Below the pieces are notes generated by a model, which saw nothing but the letters and a program-made list of their open reading frames with translations, was not told the DNA's origin and ran no database searches. The position numbers and the translations under genes were made by a program. From Reyranella humidisoli (GTDB lineage Bacteria; Pseudomonadota; Alphaproteobacteria; Reyranellales; Reyranellaceae), in NCBI RefSeq assembly GCF_019039055.1, contig NZ_JAHOPB010000001.1, positions 372,001-436,000 of the forward strand: 64,000 bases of DNA. Reading direction: 5' to 3'. How positions within the stretch are numbered: the stretch's first letter is position 1; every line of letters starts with the position of its first letter. Shown here piece by piece: positions 8,635 to 18,901 of this stretch.

Positions 8635-8709
8635 CTACCGAAGTCCGAGAAAGGACAGGACGAACATGACCACGACGACCAGACCGACCAGGTAGATGAT
8701 GCCATTCAT
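8635..8709 (-). CDS. 24-residue single-helix membrane microprotein
   Basis: A complete short gene: GAGGAG Shine-Dalgarno 7 nt before an ATG at 8709, then MNGIIYLVGLVVVVMFVLSF plus LGLR and a TAG stop. The product is almost one transmembrane helix with an Arg at the C-terminus. The TAG stop is part of the TAGGAG ribosome site of the next gene, so the two are translationally linked. It lies directly upstream of the membrane protein at 7628-8623 and may be a small partner subunit. No family is assigned, but near-identical peptides may exist in related bacteria and could be searched for directly. Confidence 0.7.
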   Translation of the reverse strand: MNGIIYLVGLVVVVMFVLSFLGLR

Positions 8710-8900
8710 GAATTATCTCCTCAGTTGAGGAGCGGAACGCCGATCCTGCGCGCAAGTTCCACACGCGCCACCGATGTAATTGGCGATGGTGCGTACGGCA
8801 CCAGTCTCGGCGCCCCGATGTTCCGCCTCGCGAGGGACTTCACATAGCCGGAGCCGGGGGCCAGTGGTTAAAGTACGGCACAAAACCGAATGGATACGGG

Positions 8901-10619
8901 ATGAAAAAAGACAGCAGCACCTTCTGGAAGAAGTCGCGTGTGGAACTTCGGGCCGCCGGCTTCGAGCCCGACAAGACCGCGCAGACCAGCGCCGTCGTCA
9001 CGATCGCCAGCGCCTACACCAACGCCCATCGCTGCAACAACCGGGTTCGCACCATCGGCGACCTGCTGGTCGAGCTGCTGGCCGAGCGCGGCGGAAGCGG
9101 GCTGATCGTCGGTGCGCCTGCCGTGTCCGATGCACTGACCCAGGGGACGCCCACCGCCGGCTACAGCCTCGTGTCGCGCGATGTCGTGGCCGACTGCTTC
9201 GAGATCGGCCATTACGCCCATCACGGCGATGCGATGATCGTCATCTCGGGTTGCGACAAGACCGGCGCCGCCGCGCTGATGCCGCTCGCCCGCACCAATG
9301 CGTTCGGGCTCGTCCTCTATCCCGGCACCAGCTCGCCCGGCCGCGTCTCGTTCGGGGCGTGGGCCTCGAAGGGCAACAACCTCACCATCATGGACTATGT
9401 CGAGGGCCGCGCCGCCAACGAGGCGGGTCGTATCTCGGGCGAAGAGCTGCTCGAACTCGAAAGCAACGTCATGCCCGGCAGCGGCACCTGCGGCGCGATG
9501 TTCACCGCCAACACGATGAGCACCATCGCCGAGGCGATGGGCATGATGCTGCCGCGCGGCGCCTCGCATCCGGCCGATTACAAGGCCGGCAGCGACATCC
9601 ATGCCGACGTGCGCGCCCAGGCGAAGGCGTCGGTCGACGCGCTCTATGCGCTGATGGCGGCCGGCATCCGCCCGCGCGACATCATGACGGAGAAGGCCTT
9701 CGAAAACGCCATCACGACGGTCTATGCGATGGGCGGCTCGACCAACATGTATCTTCACCTGCTGGCGGTCGCGCGCGAGGCGCAGGTGCCGATCACCATC
9801 GAGCGCATCCAGCAGGTCGGCGAACGCGTGCCGCTGATCTGCAACCTGCAGCCGCACGGTCCCTATGCGATGGTGAGCCTGCACGAGATCGGTGGCGTGC
9901 CGATCGTGATGAAGGAGCTGCTGCGCCACGGTTTCCTGCATGGCGACGTCATGACCGTCACCGGCAAGACGCTGGCGGAAAATCTCGCCTCGGTCCCTAC
10001 TCTCGAAGAGCTGGGAAAGCAGGACATCGTCGTACCCGTGTCGAAGCCCTCGGCGCCCGCGAACAACCATATCAGCGTCCTGAAGGGCAACCTCGCACCC
10101 GAAAGCTGCCTGCTGAAGCTCAGCGGCAAGACCCTGGAGAAGGGCGAGTTTCGCGGCACCGCGCGCGTGTTCGAATCCGAGGCCGACACGATGAAAGCCA
10201 TTCGCGCCGGAGAGATCGTTCCCGGCAACGTCGTCGTGGTGCGCAATGTCGGGCCCGTGGGCGGGCCGGGCATGCCCGAAATGGTGATGCTCACCATCCA
10301 GCTTCAGGGGCGCGGCCTCGGTGAGGACGTCGCCCTGATCACCGACGGCCGCTTCTCGGGCGTCAGCCACGGCATCCTGATCGGCCACATCTCACCGGAA
10401 GCGGCGCGCGGCGGTCCGATCGCGGCAGTGCGCGACGGCGACACGATCGTCATCGATCCCGTCGCCCGCACCCTGAATCTCGAAATCTCCGACGAAGAGC
10501 TGGCCCGCCGCATGGCCGACTGGCGCCCGCCCGACGCCGCCGACCGTCCGCGCCCCGGCTCCGTGCACGACAAGTACACCAAGCTGGTCTCGTCCGCGCA
10601 TTACGGGTGTGTGGTTTAA
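8901..10619 (+). CDS. IlvD/Edd-family dehydratase
   Basis: A 572-residue Fe-S dehydratase of the dihydroxy-acid / sugar-acid dehydratase family, which removes water from 2,3-dihydroxy acids to give 2-keto acids. Likely cluster ligands are Cys45 (HRCNNR), Cys118 ([13 protein letters not shown]) and Cys197 ([16 protein letters not shown]). The C-terminal domain shows the [10 protein letters not shown] signature. Length is typical. It stands alone, without ilvC/ilvI neighbours, so it could act on branched-chain precursors or on a sugar acid; I lean to a catabolic sugar-acid or accessory dehydratase but cannot decide. The 190-nt gap before it (8710-8900) shows no gene. Confidence 0.88.
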   Translation: MKKDSSTFWKKSRVELRAAGFEPDKTAQTSAVVTIASAYTNAHRCNNRVRTIGDLLVELLAERGGSGLIVGAPAVSDALTQGTPTAGYSLVSRDVVADCFEIGHYAHHGDAMIVISGCDKTGAAALMPLARTNAFGLVLYPGTSSPGRVSFGAWASKGNNLTIMDYVEGRAANEAGRISGEELLELESNVMPGSGTCGAMFTANTMSTIAEAMGMMLPRGASHPADYKAGSDIHADVRAQAKASVDALYALMAAGIRPRDIMTEKAFENAITTVYAMGGSTNMYLHLLAVAREAQVPITIERIQQVGERVPLICNLQPHGPYAMVSLHEIGGVPIVMKELLRHGFLHGDVMTVTGKTLAENLASVPTLEELGKQDIVVPVSKPSAPANNHISVLKGNLAPESCLLKLSGKTLEKGEFRGTARVFESEADTMKAIRAGEIVPGNVVVVRNVGPVGGPGMPEMVMLTIQLQGRGLGEDVALITDGRFSGVSHGILIGHISPEAARGGPIAAVRDGDTIVIDPVARTLNLEISDEELARRMADWRPPDAADRPRPGSVHDKYTKLVSSAHYGCVV

Positions 10620-10625
10620 CAATGG

Positions 10626-10649
10626 AGCGCGCCACTCCGGTGGCGCGCT
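10626..10649. terminator. hairpin between convergent genes
   Basis: AGCGCGCCAC and GTGGCGCGCT form a perfect 10-bp stem with a 4-nt loop, 7 nt after the dehydratase stop and 8 nt before the stop of the leftward rutA-like gene. There is no strong T-run on either side, so it is a candidate bidirectional terminator rather than a certain one. Confidence 0.6.
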
Positions 10650-10656
10650 GCGATGA

Positions 10657-11739
<1,083 letters not shown>

Positions 11740-11844
11740 GCGCACCTGCCTTTGATGCCCGACAGGCAGCAAGCGCCATGCCAGCGGGGCGCGGCGGGGC
11801 CGGGTCGAAACTTCCGCAAAATGGCACAGAATCTGCTGACTCGA

Positions 11845-11858
11845 CCTGTATAGACAGG
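11845..11858. promoter_or_regulatory. HutC-type operator palindrome
   Basis: CCTGTATAGACAGG is a 5-bp inverted repeat around ATAG, 13 bp before the PhyH-type gene and 105 bp before the divergent rutA-like gene. Its core TGTATAG(A)CA matches the minus-strand core of the hutI/hutF palindrome at 21643-21664 (TGTATAGTCA) and resembles hut operators I recall from enterics and pseudomonads. The operon it heads encodes a HutC-family repressor, so autoregulation is likely. Confidence 0.72.
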
Positions 11859-11871
11859 CTACAGGCTAGGC

Positions 11872-12678
11872 ATGGAAACCGAACGGACAGTGCAGGAAGC
11901 GGACGACGCGGCGCGGTATCGACAGGACGGCGCCATCGTCCTGCGCGGCGTCTTCGACGCCTGGGTCGAGCCGCTGCGCGTCGGCATCGCTGCGCTGATG
12001 GCCGATCCCAGCCCGCTGGAACGGACGGTTCGCCCGGCCGACGGTTCGGCGCCCTTCTTCCAGGACCTCTGCAACTGGCAGCGCATCCCGGAGTTCGAGG
12101 CCTTCGTCCACAAGTCGCCGGCGGCCAAGATCGCCGCCCGCCTGATGGGCTCACGCACCGCCCGCTTCTTCCATGACCATGTGCTCGTGAAACAGCCCGG
12201 CGGCAGCACCGTGACGCCTTGGCACCAGGACCAGCCCTATTACTGCGTCGAGGGCCAGCAGAGCGTCAGCTTCTGGATCCCGCTCGATCCCGTCCCGCGC
12301 GACGTCGTGATGGAATGCATCAAGGGCTCGCACACCTGGGGCAAGGGCTTCCGGCCCATGCGCTTCGACGGCACCCGGCTCTACGCCAACGACGACTTCG
12401 AGGTGATGCCCGACATCGAGGCAATGCGTCCCACGCTCGACATCGCGGGCTGGGACATGCAGCCGGGCGATGCCATCGCCTTCAATTTCCGCACCGTTCA
12501 CGGTGCGCCGGGCAACCACTCGCCGCGCGCGCGCCGCGTCTTCTCGGCGCGCTGGGTCGGCGACGACGCGGTGTTCGCCCAGCGGGCCGGCAGGACCTCG
12601 CCCCCCTTCCCCGATCTCGGGTTGCACGACGGCGATCCGCTCGATGTCCCGATATTCCCCGTCGTCTATCGTTCGTAA
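11872..12678 (+). CDS. phytanoyl-CoA dioxygenase (PhyH)-family 2OG-Fe(II) oxygenase
   Basis: A 268-residue dioxygenase of the PhyH superfamily. The iron triad is readable as His118 and Asp120 in TPWHQDQPYYCV and His210 in NFRTVHGAPGNH, with Arg222 or Arg227 following for 2-oxoglutarate. Members hydroxylate or demethylate small molecules as well as phytanoyl-CoA. It is the first gene of an operon that continues with an ABC importer and a HutC-type regulator, and a HutC-type palindrome lies 13 bp before its ATG. I infer that it processes the imported compound, for example by hydroxylating or N-demethylating a histidine-like molecule, before ring breakdown. Substrate unknown. Confidence 0.9.
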   Translation: METERTVQEADDAARYRQDGAIVLRGVFDAWVEPLRVGIAALMADPSPLERTVRPADGSAPFFQDLCNWQRIPEFEAFVHKSPAAKIAARLMGSRTARFFHDHVLVKQPGGSTVTPWHQDQPYYCVEGQQSVSFWIPLDPVPRDVVMECIKGSHTWGKGFRPMRFDGTRLYANDDFEVMPDIEAMRPTLDIAGWDMQPGDAIAFNFRTVHGAPGNHSPRARRVFSARWVGDDAVFAQRAGRTSPPFPDLGLHDGDPLDVPIFPVVYRS

Positions 12679-12703
12679 CAGTCACCTCAAACGGAGCTCA
12701 TCA

Positions 12704-13666
12704 ATGGCCAAGTTCACAGCATTTGCCGCCGTCGTCGCGGCAGCCGCCGTCGCCGGCGGCGCCTCGATCGCCCAGGCGCAGGACACAAAGGTCGCCATCG
12801 GCATCTCCGGCTGGACCGGCTTCGCGCCGATTACGCTCGCCAAGGAAGCCGGCATCTACAAGGCCAACGGCCTCGACGTCACGATCAAGAAGATCCCGCA
12901 GAAGGACCGTCACCTCGCGATCGCCTCGGGCGACCTGCAGTGCGCCGCGACCACGGTCGAGACCTGGATCGTGTGGAACGCCAACGGCATCGCCACCACC
13001 CAGCTCTTCAAGATGGACCAGGGCATGGGCTCGGACGGCATCGTCGCCCGCAACGACATCACCAAGGTCGCGGACCTCAAGGGCAAGACCGTCGCCGCCT
13101 CGGCGCCCGGCACCAACCCGCACTTCACCCTGGCCTGGATCCTGAAGAAGAACGGCATGTCGCTGAAGGACGTGAAGCTCGTGACGCTGGAGCCGGCGCC
13201 CGCGGCCAACGCCTTCGTCACCGGCAAGGACCTCGACGCCGCCGTCACCTACGAGCCCTATCTCAGCCTGGTGCGCGACAAGCCCGAGACCGGCAAGCTG
13301 ATCGCCGATTCGCTGCAGTACCCGATGGTGTTCGACTCTTTCGGCTGCACGCCGAAGTTCATCAAGGAGAACCCGAAGGCGGTGAAGGCTCTCACCGAGA
13401 GCTACTTCCAGGCCCTCGAGATGATCGAGAAGGACAAGCAGAAGGCCTTCACGATCATGGGCGCCGACGTGAAGCAGACGGCCGAGCAGTTCGAGAAGTC
13501 GCAGTCCAAGATCAAGTGGGCGGACCGCGAAGCCAACAAGAAGTTCTTCAACGGCGAGATCCAGGCCTTCAACAAGGAAGCGGCGGAGCTGCTTCTCGAG
13601 ATCGGCGTGATCAAGGCCAAGCCGGACAACATGGATACGTTGTTCGACACGACGTACATCAAGTAA
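12704..13666 (+). CDS. ABC transporter substrate-binding protein, SsuA/TauA/ThiY type
   Basis: A 320-residue periplasmic binding protein. The signal peptide (MAKFTAFAAVVAAAAVAGGA, cleavage near AQAQD) precedes the family start KVAIGISGWTGFAPITLAKE. The lobes contain DLKGKTVAASAPGTNPHF and the interlobe features of nitrate/sulfonate/taurine/pyrimidine importers. The ATG at 12704 has GGAG 9 nt upstream; the longer in-frame reading to 12470 overlaps the PhyH gene and is rejected. It lies 25 nt after that gene and before the permease and ATPase genes. In a HutC-controlled operon it probably binds a histidine- or urocanate-related compound, but the sequence class alone would equally allow a sulfonate or pyrimidine. 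Confidence 0.9.
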   Translation: MAKFTAFAAVVAAAAVAGGASIAQAQDTKVAIGISGWTGFAPITLAKEAGIYKANGLDVTIKKIPQKDRHLAIASGDLQCAATTVETWIVWNANGIATTQLFKMDQGMGSDGIVARNDITKVADLKGKTVAASAPGTNPHFTLAWILKKNGMSLKDVKLVTLEPAPAANAFVTGKDLDAAVTYEPYLSLVRDKPETGKLIADSLQYPMVFDSFGCTPKFIKENPKAVKALTESYFQALEMIEKDKQKAFTIMGADVKQTAEQFEKSQSKIKWADREANKKFFNGEIQAFNKEAAELLLEIGVIKAKPDNMDTLFDTTYIK

Positions 13667-13746
13667 CGATCCGTCTCGCCCCGTCGTCGACGGGGTAAGC
13701 CGCCCATGGCCTCGAGGGCCTTGGCGCTCACGTAGCGAAGGAAGCA

Positions 13747-13845
13747 AAGGATCCCTCGCTACGCTCGGGATGACACCTTTTTCGGAATCGGCGCACGGCG
13801 CCAGTTCCAGCAACAGTGTCATCCCGAACGAAGTGAGAGATTCTT
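13747..13845. repeat. dispersed inverted repeat, family A, copy 2
   Basis: Left arm 13747-13776 matches the family arm exactly as in copy 3; right arm 13816-13845 is degenerate (GAAGTGAGAGATTCTT). The spacer shares a GGAATnGGCGCA..GCGCC core with copy 4. It lies inside the ABC operon between the binding-protein and permease genes, where a hairpin could raise binding-protein mRNA over downstream mRNA. The 13667-13902 gap holds no gene otherwise. Confidence 0.88.
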
Positions 13846-13902
13846 GGATCATATGGGATCGCCCCACCGTCACCGGGGGCAGAAGATTTTGAGTAGAGCC
13901 GC

Positions 13903-14679
13903 ATGAAACTGCTGGTTCCCGTCAAGCGGGAGAATCGCATCGTCCTGGGCGTGGCGTTCTTCATCGCTTTTGTCGCGCTCTGGTCCCTGGTCACCTGGAC
14001 CGGCGCCGTCCCGAAGCACTTCCTTGCCTCGCCGTGGCAAACGGTTGCTTCGGGGTGGGACCTCTTCGCCACCCAGGGATTCAGCAACGATGTCGGCATG
14101 ACCATCTGGCGCGTCGTCGGCGGCTTCGTGCTCGCCGCCGTCATCGCCGTGCCGCTCGGCATCGCGATGGGCGTCTACAAGCCGATCGAAGCCTTCTTCG
14201 AGCCCTTCGTTTCCTTCGCCCGCTACCTGCCGGCCTCGGCCTTCATCCCGCTGCTGATCCTGTGGGTCGGCATCGGCGAGGCACAGAAGCTCACCGTCAT
14301 CTTCATCGGCTGCTTCTTCCAGCTCACCCTGATGATCACCATGATCGTGAGCGGCACGCGCCGCGACCTGGTCGAGGCCGCCTATACGCTGGGCTGCAAG
14401 GATACCGGCGTGATCCGCCGCGTGGTTCTTCCCGGCGCCGCGCCCGACATCGCCGAGGCGCTGCGCCAGGTGCTGGGGCTGGGCTGGACCTACATCATCG
14501 TCGCCGAGCTGATCGGCGCCTCGTCGGGCATCGGTCACATGATCACCGACAGCCAGGCGCTGATGGCGACCGACCACATCATCGCGGGCATCGTGGTGAT
14601 CGGCCTGGTCGGCCTGCTTTCCGACGTGGCGTTCAAGAAGGTGAACCAGCACCTCTTCTCGTGGAGTCTGCTGCGATGA
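13903..14679 (+). CDS. ABC transporter permease, SsuC/TauC type
   Basis: A 258-residue inner-membrane permease with six hydrophobic segments. The cytoplasmic EAA loop that contacts the ATPase is visible (VEAAYTLGCKDTGVIRRVVL, about residues 158-177), followed by the LRQVLGLGWTYIIVAEL segment typical of nitrate/sulfonate-type permeases. Family pairing with the adjacent binding protein and ATPase is complete. Its TGA overlaps the ATPase start (ATGA), so the two are translationally coupled. A repeat element in the 236-nt gap upstream separates it from the binding-protein gene, but the same strand and matching family argue for one operon. Confidence 0.93.
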   Translation: MKLLVPVKRENRIVLGVAFFIAFVALWSLVTWTGAVPKHFLASPWQTVASGWDLFATQGFSNDVGMTIWRVVGGFVLAAVIAVPLGIAMGVYKPIEAFFEPFVSFARYLPASAFIPLLILWVGIGEAQKLTVIFIGCFFQLTLMITMIVSGTRRDLVEAAYTLGCKDTGVIRRVVLPGAAPDIAEALRQVLGLGWTYIIVAELIGASSGIGHMITDSQALMATDHIIAGIVVIGLVGLLSDVAFKKVNQHLFSWSLLR

Positions 14680-15458
14680 GCCGGCTTTCGATCCGCGGGG
14701 TTTCGAAGATATTTCCCGGTCACCGGCGCAACATGCCACCGACGCAGGCTCTACTGCCGGTCGACCTCGAGGTGGGCGACAACGATTTCATCACCGTGCT
14801 GGGGCCCTCGGGCTGCGGCAAGTCCACACTGTTGAGGCTCGTCGCCGGGCTGGAAACGCCGACGACCGGCGAGATCCAGCTCGACGGCACCAACATCGTG
14901 GGCGCCGGCGCCGATCGCGGCGTGGTGTTCCAGAGCTACACGCTCTTTCCCTGGCTGAACGTCCGCCAGAACATCTGCTTCGGCCTGCGCGAAAAGGGCA
15001 TGAAGCTCTCCGAGCAGCGCGAGATCAGCGACCGCTTCATCGCCCAGGTCGGCCTGCGCGGCTTCGAGGATCATTTCCCCAAGCAGCTTTCCGGCGGCAT
15101 GCAGCAGCGGGTGGCGATCGCGCGTGCGCTGGCCAACGACCCCAAGATCCTGCTGCTCGACGAGCCGTTCGGCGCGCTCGACAACCAGACCCGCGTGCTG
15201 ATGCAGGAGCTGCTGCTCGGCATCTGGGAGCAGGCGCAGAAGACGGTCATGTTCATCACCCACGACATCGACGAGGCCATCTTCATGGCCAGCCGCGTCG
15301 TCGTGTTCAGCGCCCGGCCCGGCCGCATCAAGACCGAGCTGGCCGTCGATTTACCCCACCCGCGGCATTACACGGTCAAGACGACGCCCGAGTTCATGGC
15401 GCTGAAGGCCCGACTCACCGAGGAGATCCGGGTCGAAGCCATCGCCGCGGATCACTGA
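14676..15458 (+). CDS. ABC transporter ATP-binding protein, SsuB/TauB type
   Basis: A 260-residue ATPase that powers the importer. Walker A is GPSGCGKST, the Q-loop lies in VVFQSYTLFPWL, the signature motif is LSGGMQQRVAIARAL, Walker B is ILLLDEPFGALD and the switch His is in FITHDIDEA. The C-terminal tail is that of nitrate/taurine importers. The start ATG overlaps the permease stop by 4 nt. It precedes the hutC-type regulator by 7 nt, tying the importer to that regulator. Confidence 0.95.
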   Translation: MSRLSIRGVSKIFPGHRRNMPPTQALLPVDLEVGDNDFITVLGPSGCGKSTLLRLVAGLETPTTGEIQLDGTNIVGAGADRGVVFQSYTLFPWLNVRQNICFGLREKGMKLSEQREISDRFIAQVGLRGFEDHFPKQLSGGMQQRVAIARALANDPKILLLDEPFGALDNQTRVLMQELLLGIWEQAQKTVMFITHDIDEAIFMASRVVVFSARPGRIKTELAVDLPHPRHYTVKTTPEFMALKARLTEEIRVEAIAADH

Positions 15459-15465
15459 GGGACCG

Positions 15466-16191
15466 ATGGCCTCGACCGCGCTCTATCAACAGGTCGGGGA
15501 CTATATCGTCCGCCACATCCAGGACGGTACGTGGCCGCCCGGTCATCGGCTGCCCTCCGAACACGATCTGGTGGCGCGGTTCGGCATGTCACGCATGACG
15601 GTGAACCGCGCCCTGCGCGATCTCGCCCAGCAGGGGCGCATCGTGCGCGTGGCCGGTGTCGGCAGCTTCGTCGCCGAGGAAAAGCCGCAGTCGACCCTGC
15701 TGCATATCGCCAGCATTGCCCGGGAGGTTCGCGATCGCGGCCATGACTATCGCTGCGCCCTCATCGCCGCAGAGCGTATCGCGGCCGCCGCCGACGTCGC
15801 GGCCTGGCTCGACCTGCGTCCGGGACAGACTGTCTTCCATTCGGTGTGCCTTCACCTCGAAAACGAGGTGCCGGTCCAGTTCGAGGATCGCTACGTCAAC
15901 CCGCAACACGCGCCGGATTTCCTTGCCCAGGATTTCAGTGAAGTGCCGCCGGGCGAGTACCTTGTGCAGAACGTGCCGTTCGACGAAATCGAGCATGTCG
16001 TAGATGCCGTGCTGCCAACTGCCGAGCAGGCGCACCATCTGCAGATCGAGGCGTCCGAACCCTGCCTCATGCTGACGCGGCGCACGTGGACACGGACGGT
16101 GCCTGTCACGATGGTGCGCTGCCTGCATCCGTCTTCACGATACCGGCTGGGATGCCGCTTCGACGCGGTGGGAAATCAGCGGCTGGGCTGA
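15466..16191 (+). CDS. hutC: HutC-type GntR/UTRA transcriptional regulator (first of two)
   Basis: A 241-residue repressor with an N-terminal winged helix (residues 1-70; RLPSEHDLVARFGMSRMTVN is the recognition-helix region) and a C-terminal UTRA ligand-binding domain (about 90-235) carrying HutC-like segments such as EVPVQFEDRYVNP and LVQNVPFDEIEHV. HutC senses urocanate and represses hut genes in known systems. The gene ends the PhyH-importer operon, and a matching palindrome lies before that operon's first gene. A second HutC-type gene follows hutF. Its 3' end overlaps the small leftward reading frame at 16176-16334 by 16 nt. Confidence 0.9.
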   Translation: MASTALYQQVGDYIVRHIQDGTWPPGHRLPSEHDLVARFGMSRMTVNRALRDLAQQGRIVRVAGVGSFVAEEKPQSTLLHIASIAREVRDRGHDYRCALIAAERIAAAADVAAWLDLRPGQTVFHSVCLHLENEVPVQFEDRYVNPQHAPDFLAQDFSEVPPGEYLVQNVPFDEIEHVVDAVLPTAEQAHHLQIEASEPCLMLTRRTWTRTVPVTMVRCLHPSSRYRLGCRFDAVGNQRLG

Positions 16192-16334
16192 ACGGCGGCG
16201 GCCGTATGCGCGGCCCAGGAACGCGAGGCCTGCTGCGCCCAGAGCGCCCGCTTCATCTCCGCTGCCAGCCGCTCGCGCGCGGCATTGTCGGCGGCTTCGG
16301 CCAATTCTGCAGGAGGGAGAGGATCGCGGGGCAT
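16176..16334 (-). CDS. small hypothetical protein (52 residues), possibly part of a frameshifted gene
   Basis: An Ala/Glu-rich 52-residue frame beginning MPRDPLPPAELAEAADNAA, with strongly GC-biased third positions. A TTG-initiated frame directly after the DUF1028 stop (TTGA overlap) also looks coding for about 16 codons, down to near 16334, in a different frame. The two together would make a protein of about 68 residues, so this may be one small gene broken by a frameshift or sequencing error. It converges on and overlaps hutC. Unknown function. Confidence 0.4.
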   Translation of the reverse strand: MPRDPLPPAELAEAADNAARERLAAEMKRALWAQQASRSWAAHTAAAVQPSR

Positions 16335-16377
16335 GCGAACCGAACGCCCGCGCCCGCCAAATAGTTGCAGAGTTCGG

Positions 16378-17058
16378 TCAACTCTTCCCGAGTTTCATGC
16401 CCGGCGGCGGCACCGCCGCCTCCGGATCGACGGCGCGGATCACGTAGGCATGGGCTTCGGGCTCGTATTTCTCCCAGAGGCGGGCCAGCTCGGCGATCGG
16501 CCGGGCATGGTCGTCGGCGCGCAGGTCGACATAGGGAAAGGACTCCCGGTCGACCACGAGCAGGGCGGCCGAGGTCACCGGCTGGAACTCGCCGCCCGCG
16601 TCCTCGCCGGCCGCGAGCGCATCGAGCAGTCGGCGCGCCAGCGGCTGGTCCGGCTGCGCCTCGAATGCGCTCACCATGGCCTGCGGCAGGGTCGCTGATC
16701 GCACGATGTTGGCAATGGAGGCGCAATCCCGGCCCTGCGCCTCGCCGCGCTCGGCACGGACATTGGCGCCGGAATAAACGGCGGTGCGGCCGGCCGCATC
16801 GATCAGCGCCAGTTGCCGCCAATGTCGGTGCGGCGTCGCCGCGACCACGGCCTGCATCGCCTCCGGTGCCGAGAACCCGTGGGCGAGCAGGTCGAGCGCC
16901 AGCGGCCCCAGCCGGGGATCGGTGCGATGCTGGGTGAGCGCCGCCCCGACGCCGGCCCGCGCATGCGAACAGCGCGAGCCGACCGAGATCGATGAGGTGG
17001 TCACGACCGCTCCCAGCATCCCGGTGCGGGCACAGCGTCCGACGAGCGAGAAGGTCAT
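16378..17058 (-). CDS. DUF1028 family protein
   Basis: A 226-residue member of the DUF1028 family, which has an Ntn-hydrolase-like fold. The N-terminal MTFSLVGRCARTGMLGAVVT and the motif SVGSRCSHARAGVGAALTQ, then ALIDAAGRTAVYSGANV, are characteristic. The function is not established; members often lie near hydantoinase, amidase or hut genes. Here it lies between hutC and hutU, transcribed in the same direction as hutU but separated from it by a repeat element. A hydrolase or amidase role in nitrogen-compound use is plausible. Confidence 0.85.
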   Translation of the reverse strand: MTFSLVGRCARTGMLGAVVTTSSISVGSRCSHARAGVGAALTQHRTDPRLGPLALDLLAHGFSAPEAMQAVVAATPHRHWRQLALIDAAGRTAVYSGANVRAERGEAQGRDCASIANIVRSATLPQAMVSAFEAQPDQPLARRLLDALAAGEDAGGEFQPVTSAALLVVDRESFPYVDLRADDHARPIAELARLWEKYEPEAHAYVIRAVDPEAAVPPPGMKLGKS

Positions 17059-17100
17059 GTGCTGCTCCGCGGTTTGTTTGTCTCAAGTTGACCGACCCTA

Positions 17101-17208
17101 CCTCATCCTGAGGAGGCCACGGAGTGGCCGTCTCGAAGGATGGGCAACGGAAGCGGTGCTCGTGCCCACCCTTCGAGACGCTCTCTACGTTCGCTCCTCA
17201 GGGTGAGG
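17101..17208. repeat. dispersed inverted repeat, family B
   Basis: Outer arms CCTCATCCTGAGGAG (17101-17115) and CTCCTCAGGGTGAGG (17194-17208), inner arms CGTCTCGAAGGATGGG (17129-17144) and CCCACCCTTCGAGACG (17165-17180). The arms differ from family A. It fills the gap between the 3' end of hutU and the 5' end of the DUF1028 gene and could act as a transcript end for the hut operon. Confidence 0.85.
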
Positions 17209-17239
17209 ACTTTGTTGATAGCTCGCTATCACGCTCGCT

Positions 17240-18897
<1,658 letters not shown>

Positions 18898-18901
<4 letters not shown>

